From Verrucolacustris sp044348085 (lineage in GTDB: Bacteria; Verrucomicrobiota; Verrucomicrobiia; Methylacidiphilales; Verrucolacustridaceae), in the NCBI GenBank assembly GCA_044348085.1, contig JBIKTM010000005.1, positions 1-64,000 on the forward strand: 64,000 nucleotides of DNA, in the 5' to 3' direction. Below the pieces are notes generated by a model. It worked only from the letters and a program-made list of their open reading frames with translations, had not been told where the DNA came from and did not search any database. Below are positions 42,354 through 50,175 of the stretch, piece by piece. Both the position numbers and the translations under genes were made by a program. The stretch's first letter is position 1; every line of letters begins with the position of its first letter.

Positions 42354-43742
42354 ATGGCGACCTATGATCTGGCAGTTTTAGGTGGAGGCCCGGCCGGCTA
42401 CGTCGGGGCGATCCGTGCGGCTCAACTGGGCAAGAAGGTTATCGTCATCGAGAAGGAACGTGCGGGTGGAACCTGCCTGAACTGGGGATGTATTCCCTCG
42501 AAGTCTCTTCTCAAGAATGCCGAGGTTTATCAGCACATCCTGCACGCTGAGGAGTACGGGATCACCACAGGGAAGGTCTCCTTTGATTTTGCCAAAGTGA
42601 TCGGAAGAAGCCGAAACGTTTCCGACCGGATTGCGAAGGGAGTCGAGTTTCTTCTGAAGGCCAAGAAAGTGGATTATTTGGTTGGGGAAGGAAAGTTGGG
42701 GACAGACCGCAAGATCAAGGTGAAGACTGCCGACGGGAAGAGCCAGGTGATCGAGGCGACGAACGTTATGTTGGCGACCGGATGTCTGCCGAGGGTCCTG
42801 CCCGGGATGAAGGTGGACGGCAAGGTGGTGATGACCAGCCGCGAGGCTTTGGAGATGAAGAAACAGCCCAAGAGCATCATTATTCTTGGAGCGGGAGCGA
42901 TCGGAGTGGAGTTTGCTTATTTCCTGAATTCGTTTGGCACCAAGGTGACCCTCGTTGAGATGAAGTCGCGGGTTTTGCCAATCGAGGATGAGGAGATTTC
43001 CGACATGTTGGGCAAGAACTTGGCCAAGCAGGGGATTGAGATTCTGACCGAGACCTCAATGGAAAGCGTCACCGCTTCTGCCTCCGGGGTGAAGGTGAAG
43101 TTGTCAGGGAAAAATGCCAAGACGATCGAAGCAGATGTGTTGCTCTGTGCGGTCGGGGTACAGGCCAATCTAGATGGGGCTCTGGATGCAGGTGTGAAGC
43201 TGGAGTTGGATCGTGGGTATGTGAAGACGGATGCCCGGTACAAATCCTCCATGGCTGGTGTTTTTGCGGCCGGGGATATCATTGGACCACCTTGGCTGGC
43301 GCACGTGGCCTCGTTTGAGGCGATTGAGGCGGTGAATGGAATTTTTGATGCCAAGTACCAGCCGAAGAAGGTTGGGGCTTTCCCAGGCTGTACCTACTGC
43401 CAGCCGCAGGTCGCGAGCATTGGACTGACCGAAGCCGCGGCGAAGGAAAAGAAGCTGAAGTTCAAGGTCGGCCGGTTCCCATATCGGGCGAGTGGTCGGG
43501 CAGTGGCAAGCGGCGATTCCGAAGGGATGGTGAAGATTCTCATTGGGGAACCGCACGGGGAGATTCTCGGGGCGCATATCATCGGAGCTGAGGCGACTGA
43601 ACTGATCGCGGAGGTGGGATTAGGAATGACCCTTGAGGCCACGGCAGATGAGATCGCTCAATCTATCCACGCCCATCCGACATTGACCGAGATGATCAAG
43701 GAAGCGACCGAAGCGGCGGTCGGCCACGCGATCCATATTTAA
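42354..43742 (+). CDS. lpdA: Dihydrolipoyl dehydrogenase (E3)
   Basis: 462 residues. FAD motif LAVLGGGPAGYVGAIRA, redox disulfide GGTCLNWGCIPSKSLL, NAD Rossmann motif IILGAGAIGVEFAY, FAD motif VFAAGDIIGPPWLAHVA, and the C-terminal catalytic pair HAHPTLTE. It reoxidises the lipoyl group of E2. GC content in this pair of genes is higher than in the flanking genes. Confidence 0.95.
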   Translation: MATYDLAVLGGGPAGYVGAIRAAQLGKKVIVIEKERAGGTCLNWGCIPSKSLLKNAEVYQHILHAEEYGITTGKVSFDFAKVIGRSRNVSDRIAKGVEFLLKAKKVDYLVGEGKLGTDRKIKVKTADGKSQVIEATNVMLATGCLPRVLPGMKVDGKVVMTSREALEMKKQPKSIIILGAGAIGVEFAYFLNSFGTKVTLVEMKSRVLPIEDEEISDMLGKNLAKQGIEILTETSMESVTASASGVKVKLSGKNAKTIEADVLLCAVGVQANLDGALDAGVKLELDRGYVKTDARYKSSMAGVFAAGDIIGPPWLAHVASFEAIEAVNGIFDAKYQPKKVGAFPGCTYCQPQVASIGLTEAAAKEKKLKFKVGRFPYRASGRAVASGDSEGMVKILIGEPHGEILGAHIIGAEATELIAEVGLGMTLEATADEIAQSIHAHPTLTEMIKEATEAAVGHAIHI

Positions 43743-43775
43743 TCACGGCCTGCTGGACGTCGGGCCCTCCCCGTG

Positions 43776-44567
43776 ATGATTCGCAAAGTTCCGGTTGCGC
43801 TGACCATTGCCGGATCCGATAACTCTGGCGGAGCTGGAATCCAGGCGGATCTAAAAACCTTTACGCGCTTTGGGGTGTATGGAACGTCGGCTTTGACCTG
43901 TGTCGTGGCGGAGCATCCGGGAAGAGTTTCGAGAATCACGGCGGTTGAGCCAAGAATGGTGGCGGAGCAGATCAAGTTGGTCTTTGAAGCTTTTCCGGTG
44001 GGAGCGGTGAAGACGGGGATGCTGTTTTCGTCTGGAATCATAAGGCAAGTGGCGAAGCAGTTGGGAAAGAGAAGAGGGCTTAAGCTGGTGGTGGATCCGG
44101 TGATGGTGGCGACGAGCGGGGCGGCACTGCTCAAGCCGGATGCGGAGCGGGCGATGGCCAAGCTTCTGTTTCCCAAAGCGGTCTTGGTGACTCCGAATCT
44201 GGATGAGGCGGCCAGATTGGTGGGGAGGAAATTGAGAAATCCAGAGCAAGCTAAGAAGGCGGCCCGGGAGTTGGCAAAAAAATGGAAAGTGCCGTTTCTG
44301 GTAAAGGGCGGGCATCTGATGTTGGCGAAGGCGGAGGATTATCTGGCTTGGCCGAACGGAAAGTTGAAAACCTTCTCAGCGGTACGCTGTAAGGGGGTCG
44401 AGACGCATGGGACGGGGTGCACCTACTCGGCAGCGATCTGTGCTGGATTGGCTCAAGGGCTTTCTTTGGAAAAAGCTGTAGGGAAGGGAAAGAAGTTCGT
44501 CACGCGAGCAATTCGGGGCCATCTCAAATTGGGTCGGTATACGCCTTTAAATCATCTGAAAGCATGA
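43776..44567 (+). CDS. thiD: Hydroxymethylpyrimidine / phosphomethylpyrimidine kinase
   Basis: About 263 residues from ATG 43776 (GTG 43773 also possible). ALTIAGSDNSGGAGIQADLKTF is the HMP-binding motif; VKTGMLFSSGII, VVDPVMVATSGAALL and the ATP-binding GVETHGTGCTYSAAI are ThiD signatures. It phosphorylates HMP twice in thiamine biosynthesis. The stop overlaps the comEC start by 4 bases. Confidence 0.92.
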   Translation: MIRKVPVALTIAGSDNSGGAGIQADLKTFTRFGVYGTSALTCVVAEHPGRVSRITAVEPRMVAEQIKLVFEAFPVGAVKTGMLFSSGIIRQVAKQLGKRRGLKLVVDPVMVATSGAALLKPDAERAMAKLLFPKAVLVTPNLDEAARLVGRKLRNPEQAKKAARELAKKWKVPFLVKGGHLMLAKAEDYLAWPNGKLKTFSAVRCKGVETHGTGCTYSAAICAGLAQGLSLEKAVGKGKKFVTRAIRGHLKLGRYTPLNHLKA

Positions 44568-46864
44568 AGACGAATTGGCCGATGCGTCGGCCTCTGTTTC
44601 CAGTGGCGGTGGCAGGATTGGTGGGAACGGTGATGGGTTTAGGGTGGGGACAAATTCCATGGATTTGGCTTGGGGTAGCTGGAGTTGGATCGGTGTTCTC
44701 TTGGTGGGGTCCAAAAAAGTGGAGAACGCCTGCGACCTGGCTCTTTGTTCTTGGGGTGTTTGCTCTTTATGCGGGGGCTCGGGCCTATGCTCCGCCCCGG
44801 GAATCGTTGAAGGCGCGGGCTGGGCAGGAGGGTGGGACAGTGGAGGTCGAAGGTTGGATCGCTGAATTGCCGACGGAACGAATTTGGGAAAACGGGGGAA
44901 AAGCGATGGAGACCGAAATGGAGGTAATCTCTCTTTTTGGGGAAACAGGTTGGGAGAGGACAAGTGGCAGGGTGTTGTTACGAGTGGATCCGTCTCCAGA
45001 AAAAATGCCCAAGGTGGGAAATGTTGTTCGGCTAGTGGGATATCTGACTTTACCGGAAAGGCCGATGAATCCAGGGGAGTTTGATCGGGTTCGTCACCTG
45101 CAATCCAGGGGATTGGATTATATTCTTAAGGTCCGAACCCAAGATTTGGAAATAGTCGGGGATCAAAGGGGAGTTTGGTTGGCACGAATGGCAGCGGGAT
45201 TACGGTCGCATATGATACGGTCGACATCATTGGGATTGCAGGAGGATTCGGAAGCTTCGGGGTTGATTGCGGCAATGTTGTTTGGTTATCGAGATGGGGT
45301 GGGCGAGGAATTGAGGGAGGCTTTTCGCGCAACCGGTACGTTGCATCTGTTTGCTGTGAGTGGACAGAACCTAGCGGTGGTAGCGGGAATGTTGCTGTGG
45401 ATTCTGGCACTGACGGGAGCGGTGAAGTGGAGATGGGCGTGGATGACTTTACCGGCGGTGTTTCTCTTTTGTTTGGCGACGGGGATGGAGGCGAGTGCAG
45501 CCCGGGCCTTTGTCATGACTGGGGTGCTTTATCTGGGGTGGATCTTGGGTAGGCCGATGGATCCTGCAAACTGGCTGGGGGCGGCATTAATAGGATTGAT
45601 GATCTGGGATCCGCGCCAAGTGGAAGATGTTGGGTTTCAGCTTTCATTTTTAGTCGTAGCTGGGTTGATGGTTTTTGCGGCTCCGATTCAAGCGAAGCTG
45701 GTGGGTTGGGGTAGGCCAGACCGGTGGATACCGAATCGGCTGGTGAGCGTCTGGAGGAGGGCGTGGTATCGAGTTTGGTCGACATTGGCAACACTTGTCG
45801 CTGCCTCGGTTGCGGCGTGGTTGGGATCGGTGTTGCCTGGGATCGTTCTGTTTCATCAGATCACGCCGGTGGCTTTGGTGGCGAATGTGGTGGCGGCTCC
45901 GATTGCGGGAGCGGTTACTGTCTTGGCGGCGGTATCTTCGATGATGGCGCCTTTCTTTTCCGTGGGGGCGATCGGGATGAATCTTTTAAATGCCCGGTTG
46001 GTCCATTTGCTGGCGGGGGTGTTGGGGTGGATGGCGACTTGGCCAGGAGGCCATTTTTCCGTGGCGGATCCGAGAGTGTGGTTCGAGAATGGGCCGGCAT
46101 TAGAGATTGTGGCTGTGGAGGGAGCTGCGCCCACCTTGGTGACAGGGGAAGGAGGTAAATGGTTGATTGAAACTGGATCCAAGATGGCTTGGGCCAATTC
46201 TGTAAGACCATTTCTGAATTATTATGGGGTGAATCGGTTGGATGGGGTGATGTTAACGGCGGGTTTGGCAAAACGATCGGGTTCCGCACAGGAGTTATTG
46301 GGGTCGATGCCCATTGGGTGGTGGGGGGAGTCCGGTATGGGTGGGAGATCAGGAGCTTTAAAGCAGTGGAGAATGGAGATGGTGGAAAGAAAAGAGGGGA
46401 GAAGGTTTTTCGGTGAAGGGGATCGTGCAGATTTGGGGAAAGATTGGACAGCGGAGGTGCTTTGGCCGCCGGACGGAAGCGCATCAGGAAGGGCAGAAGA
46501 GGATGGGTTGGTTATGATTCTAGAGTGTGGAGAGGCACGATTGCTTTGGGCCGGGTCAATTCCAAGGGGTGTGGAAAAGAAACTGGTGGAAAGGTATGGG
46601 GAGAAGTTGAAATCGGGTGTTCTTGTACAAGGACCCTCCAAGGATGTGAATCTTACGTCAGAATGGTTGCGGGCTGTTCGTCCGAACTATTTGGTCCGTT
46701 CGTGGAAAGCTCTAGAGGATGATCCTTCCCTCTCGGTCGACTTGGATCAAATTTCAAAAGAAATCGGGATGACCCTTGTGAAGTTAAAAGAAAGCGGGGC
46801 GGTCCAGTTGCGGCCCGAGCCTCAAAATGGAGGTTGGGCAGTCAGGAAGTGGCGACCGGAGTAA
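44564..46864 (+). CDS. comEC: ComEC/Rec2-family DNA-uptake channel with degenerate C-terminal domain
   Basis: 766 residues. An N-terminal OB-like extra-cytoplasmic domain lies between early transmembrane helices and the competence core: GLIAAMLFGYRDGV, LHLFAVSGQNLAVVAGML, EASAARAFVMTGVLYLGW, DPRQVEDVGFQLSFLVVAGL. About ten transmembrane helices. The C-terminal ~200 residues align with the metallo-beta-lactamase domain by position (LIETGSK... and VMLTAGLA), but the metal-binding HxHxDH is absent. ComEC moves single-stranded DNA across the inner membrane during natural transformation. The missing nuclease site would leave the channel without its own DNase. Confidence 0.85.
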   Translation: MKTNWPMRRPLFPVAVAGLVGTVMGLGWGQIPWIWLGVAGVGSVFSWWGPKKWRTPATWLFVLGVFALYAGARAYAPPRESLKARAGQEGGTVEVEGWIAELPTERIWENGGKAMETEMEVISLFGETGWERTSGRVLLRVDPSPEKMPKVGNVVRLVGYLTLPERPMNPGEFDRVRHLQSRGLDYILKVRTQDLEIVGDQRGVWLARMAAGLRSHMIRSTSLGLQEDSEASGLIAAMLFGYRDGVGEELREAFRATGTLHLFAVSGQNLAVVAGMLLWILALTGAVKWRWAWMTLPAVFLFCLATGMEASAARAFVMTGVLYLGWILGRPMDPANWLGAALIGLMIWDPRQVEDVGFQLSFLVVAGLMVFAAPIQAKLVGWGRPDRWIPNRLVSVWRRAWYRVWSTLATLVAASVAAWLGSVLPGIVLFHQITPVALVANVVAAPIAGAVTVLAAVSSMMAPFFSVGAIGMNLLNARLVHLLAGVLGWMATWPGGHFSVADPRVWFENGPALEIVAVEGAAPTLVTGEGGKWLIETGSKMAWANSVRPFLNYYGVNRLDGVMLTAGLAKRSGSAQELLGSMPIGWWGESGMGGRSGALKQWRMEMVERKEGRRFFGEGDRADLGKDWTAEVLWPPDGSASGRAEEDGLVMILECGEARLLWAGSIPRGVEKKLVERYGEKLKSGVLVQGPSKDVNLTSEWLRAVRPNYLVRSWKALEDDPSLSVDLDQISKEIGMTLVKLKESGAVQLRPEPQNGGWAVRKWRPE

Positions 46865-46871
46865 GTGAAAG

Positions 46872-47543
46872 TCAGGGTTGCAGAGGGCAACCGGCGGTGG
46901 GGGCTTGGGGAATTCCCGAGAGGCCTGGCAGGTCAGGAGAGAGAGGGGGGAGTTGGAGTCGGGAAAAGAGATCGTTCAAACCGGCCAGAGAGATTCCGGG
47001 CCAGATGGCAGAAACCAGGCCATCCGGTTGGGCGAGAATGAAGCATCCGGATTTGGTAATTCCCAAGCGGTGGCCGAGCTGGGAATAGGGATCCCGGAGG
47101 GCCGGAAGTTCTTTTCCGGTTTTTGTCATGAACTCATGAATCTGGTCCGGTGTTCCCGCGAAAAGAAAAAACCAGGTGGCTTTTGTTTTAGTCTTTTCCA
47201 TCGCAACGGCGAAATATTTCGCAAACTCGAGACTGCAGTCGCAGTCGTGGGAAAAGAAAACGAATACCACGGGCTTTTCTTTGGGGAGTGAGGGCCATGG
47301 GACGACCTGGCCATCCATTCGATATAGGACGCTCTGGTGGATGTTTTGACCTGTCGATTGGTTAAGGGTTTGTAGGTCGGAAGGGGGGGAGGGATGACGG
47401 CGTGAGATCTTTTCGTTGGGAGCGGTGGGGGGGTTGGAATCGGGTCGGGTAAGCCCGTAGATCAAGGCAGCCAGAGCGACGAGAAAGAGGGCGATGGGCC
47501 AGGGGGATTTCACGGGAATCAGTGGGAGGGCATGGCGATCCAA
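46872..47543 (-). CDS. Membrane-anchored thioredoxin-fold protein with CxC motif
   Basis: 223 residues. An N-terminal transmembrane helix (PWPIALFLVALAALIYGL) anchors a thioredoxin-like domain outside the cytoplasm: KPVVFVFFSHDCDCSLEFAKYF, then DPYSQLGHRLGITKSGCFILAQPDG, as in AhpC/TlpA/Sco-like proteins. The active site is Cys-Asp-Cys instead of CxxC or CxxxC. The last gene of a four-gene minus-strand unit, it overlaps the ABC fusion gene. Location beside a likely copper enzyme suggests redox or copper delivery; this is inference. Confidence 0.7.
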   Translation of the reverse strand: MDRHALPLIPVKSPWPIALFLVALAALIYGLTRPDSNPPTAPNEKISRRHPSPPSDLQTLNQSTGQNIHQSVLYRMDGQVVPWPSLPKEKPVVFVFFSHDCDCSLEFAKYFAVAMEKTKTKATWFFLFAGTPDQIHEFMTKTGKELPALRDPYSQLGHRLGITKSGCFILAQPDGLVSAIWPGISLAGLNDLFSRLQLPPLSPDLPGLSGIPQAPTAGCPLQP

Positions 47544-48931
47544 GGAGGGACAACACTTCCCTGTATCCAGCCATTGCGGCGACGGACTTCATCCTCCGTG
47601 AGGCGGGGATCTTTCAGATAGATGTAGTAGTCGTCCTGCCTTTCGAAGAGGTCGCCTTTGGCTTCCCGGGTTTCGCTGACCACCATAGTACTGGTGATCC
47701 GAATGTGGAAATAACCACGGATCAGTTCATCATACTTTGACGGAAGCAGTCTGAATTGAAAGGGGATGAGGGTTTTAGTTGGGATAACTTCCCGGATCTT
47801 TGTGTCGGACCCCTCGGGAGTCTCATGAGGAACGGAATCCCAACGCCCGTTGGCCTGATAGAAAACACGGATGGAAGGGCCAAGGATAAAGAAGCGACGG
47901 GATGAGTCATAGTTTTGGAGGAACAGATTCGCACGGACATTACCGTCGCCATTGGCATCGAAGGAGTCCACATCGGCCCGGAGTTGGCGAAAGGCGATTT
48001 CCTCAGTGATGCGTTTCTTTTCCTGTTTCGCCCAAAGTTGGCGTCCTTGTGACCAGGCGATGATCCGGTCAGTCGAGTAAAGGAGTGACGCTCCCAAAAG
48101 CAGGGTACCCAGAAAGAACGAGGCTGGCCCCCGCCAATCCCCGACGGGTGCGGGTTGGGGGGGGTCTTGGGTCGCCAATCCTTTGGGGGGTTTTTCGAAA
48201 ACCGGCCCCTGCCTTTCGATCAGGGAAGAGCGAACAGGTGTGGCGGAGGGTTTTTCCGTGAGAGCTAATTGTCCAGCAGACATCTGGAATACTCGATCGG
48301 CAAGCGAGGCGAGTTGGTCGCCATGGGTGACGGCGAAGATCGCGAGTTTCCGTTCGTCCCGAAGTTCTTGAAGTACTTTGAGAATTTCTTCCTCAGCCAA
48401 GGGATCGAGATTGCTGGTTGGTTCATCCAATAGGAGAAGGGCGGGTCCATATTGGAGGGCGCGGGCCAGGGAGACGCGACGCTGTTGTCCTCCGGAAAGT
48501 TCATTGGGAAAGGAATCCCAACGTTCTCCCATCCCCAGACGGGTCAGAAGTTTTTGGGCCCGGGAGTAGGCCTGATGTTGGGATTCGCCGGTAAGCAGCC
48601 CCGGTAGGGCGGCATTATCTAGGGCGGTGAGTCCGGGAAGAAGAGAGTTGGTTTGGAGCATGAAGCCAATTCGGCGGGAGCGGAGTTGGGCAAGTTTTCG
48701 GGGGGAGAGTTGGAGGAGGTCCGCTCCCTCAAGGTGGAGTGTGCCCTGGTCGGGTCGGGCGAGTGCTCCCAAGAGGGCCATCAGGGTGGATTTTCCCGAA
48801 CCGGAACGACCACAGACGGCGACGAATTCACCCGGCTGGATTTCTAGGGAAACCTGGTGGACAGCGGCGATGGAACCCCGTCGGGCAGGATAGATCCGGC
48901 TGAGATTTTGGGCGGAGAGGATAACGCTCAT
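47519..48931 (-). CDS. ABC ATPase fused to a membrane-anchored extra-cytoplasmic domain
   Basis: 470 residues. Residues 1-225 are a LolD/MacB-like ATPase: Walker A GRSGSGKS (41-48), signature LSGGQQRRVSLARAL, Walker B LLLLDEPTSNLD. A Pro-rich linker leads to one transmembrane helix (SFFLGTLLLGASLLYSTD, about residue 270) and a ~190-residue domain with an EF-hand-like loop DANGDGNVRAN and many beta strands. I do not recognise that domain. The fusion would place the ATPase inside and the new domain outside. It overlaps the permease gene by 4 bases and the CxC protein by 25. Confidence 0.85.
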   Translation of the reverse strand: MSVILSAQNLSRIYPARRGSIAAVHQVSLEIQPGEFVAVCGRSGSGKSTLMALLGALARPDQGTLHLEGADLLQLSPRKLAQLRSRRIGFMLQTNSLLPGLTALDNAALPGLLTGESQHQAYSRAQKLLTRLGMGERWDSFPNELSGGQQRRVSLARALQYGPALLLLDEPTSNLDPLAEEEILKVLQELRDERKLAIFAVTHGDQLASLADRVFQMSAGQLALTEKPSATPVRSSLIERQGPVFEKPPKGLATQDPPQPAPVGDWRGPASFFLGTLLLGASLLYSTDRIIAWSQGRQLWAKQEKKRITEEIAFRQLRADVDSFDANGDGNVRANLFLQNYDSSRRFFILGPSIRVFYQANGRWDSVPHETPEGSDTKIREVIPTKTLIPFQFRLLPSKYDELIRGYFHIRITSTMVVSETREAKGDLFERQDDYYIYLKDPRLTEDEVRRRNGWIQGSVVPPWIAMPSH

Positions 48932-50175
48932 TCGTTATTCTCCCGGAGAAGTTGGTAGACCTCACGGCCCGCAAGACGCCAGGAAGGAAGCAGGGCGCCG
49001 AGACCGGCGACCAGAGAGCAAAGGATGAGGCTCAGGAGAGCGGCAAAAATCTGGGAGGAGAAAGAGGGGAGTTCGAAGGTGATTCCGCGGGAGGTGAGGA
49101 GATATCCGAAAGTTCGGACGAAGACGGCCAGTCCGGTGGCACCCAGGAGAACGCCAAAAAGAGCACCCAGGAAAGCGCAGAGGGCGGCTTCCATTGCCAG
49201 CCACAAGGAGAGTCCCATTCGAGAAAGGCCCATAGCGAGGAGTAGTCCGAGTTCCGCTTTTCGTTCAGCCACGATCCCGGCGTAGACGACAAGAATGAGA
49301 AGTCCGCCCATCCAAAGGCCAACGATGGTGAATGCGATCGAGCCGGTTAGTATGGTTCGGATCGATTGGCGGACCTGAATTCCGAGTCCAGATCCGCTAA
49401 TGACCTGAACTTCAGGAACAGAGGAAAGGGCGAAACGGACATGTCCCGCCCCGGCGCCGGGCGACAAGCGAAGGAGAAGGGCAGAGGCGGAGCCGCTGAC
49501 CGGAAGGGTTCCGAATGTTTGGACTCCGTGGGATCTGGATTCATTCGCAAGTTCGTCCACGGTAGAAAAAGATCCAAAGACTGATCGTTCTGTGGGGCCC
49601 ACACCCGTTAGGTCGAGTTTTCCCCAGACGACCAAACTTTTTCCAAAGAAATTCATGGTTGAGCCCAAGGGTTCTGGTCGGCGTCCACCGATGAGGACAT
49701 CGCCTTGGGAGAACGGGCGGGGCAGGTGTTCTCTGATCCAGGGTTGTAAGGTGAAATCAGTGGAAGGATCGAAGGCGATCAGGTCGGTTTCGCCATGGCC
49801 TTCATCCGAGGGGATGGAGAAGTGGCGTTGGAGGGAGACTTTTTCCAGCCCGGGGAGAGTTTCGATTTGTTTAAAAACCGATGGGTCAAGTTGAGGGGCG
49901 TTGGGTTCCCCCGTGAGAAGGGCGGCGGTTAGGTTGTGGGTAGTTCCTTTGGAGAGGATGAGAAGATCGGCCCCCAGACGGTCGAGGGAGGTTTCGAGTC
50001 CACGGCGAATCGAATCTCGAACGACCAGAGTGAGAAAGATCGAAGCGGAACCGATGGCGACGGCGAGTGCTAGAAGGAGGTAGCGACCGGGGCTTCGTCG
50101 GGTCTCCTGGAGGACCAGACGAAATCCTAAGGGGAAAAGGTGGAATCCGTGGGGCAGGGTGGTTAGACCGTGCAG
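48928..50175 (-). CDS. FtsX/LolC-like ABC permease with non-canonical start
   Basis: The frame is open from 50175 to the stop at 48928 (415 codons) and clearly codes for a LolC/MacB/FtsX permease. It has an N-terminal helix (YLLLALAVAIGSASIFLTLVV), a periplasmic domain, and three C-terminal helices (IAFTIVGLWMGGLLILVVYAG, LALGALFGVLLGATGLAVF, LSLILCSLVAGLGALL). But the first ATG, GTG or TTG in frame is TTG at 49668, which would delete the first helix and ~165 residues. Candidate CTG codons are at 50175 and 50157. It overlaps the propeller gene stop by ~10 bases, so coupled initiation on CTG, or a frameshift near the preceding GGAGGAGATG, is likely. Confidence 0.75.
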   Translation of the reverse strand: MHGLTTLPHGFHLFPLGFRLVLQETRRSPGRYLLLALAVAIGSASIFLTLVVRDSIRRGLETSLDRLGADLLILSKGTTHNLTAALLTGEPNAPQLDPSVFKQIETLPGLEKVSLQRHFSIPSDEGHGETDLIAFDPSTDFTLQPWIREHLPRPFSQGDVLIGGRRPEPLGSTMNFFGKSLVVWGKLDLTGVGPTERSVFGSFSTVDELANESRSHGVQTFGTLPVSGSASALLLRLSPGAGAGHVRFALSSVPEVQVISGSGLGIQVRQSIRTILTGSIAFTIVGLWMGGLLILVVYAGIVAERKAELGLLLAMGLSRMGLSLWLAMEAALCAFLGALFGVLLGATGLAVFVRTFGYLLTSRGITFELPSFSSQIFAALLSLILCSLVAGLGALLPSWRLAGREVYQLLRENNE

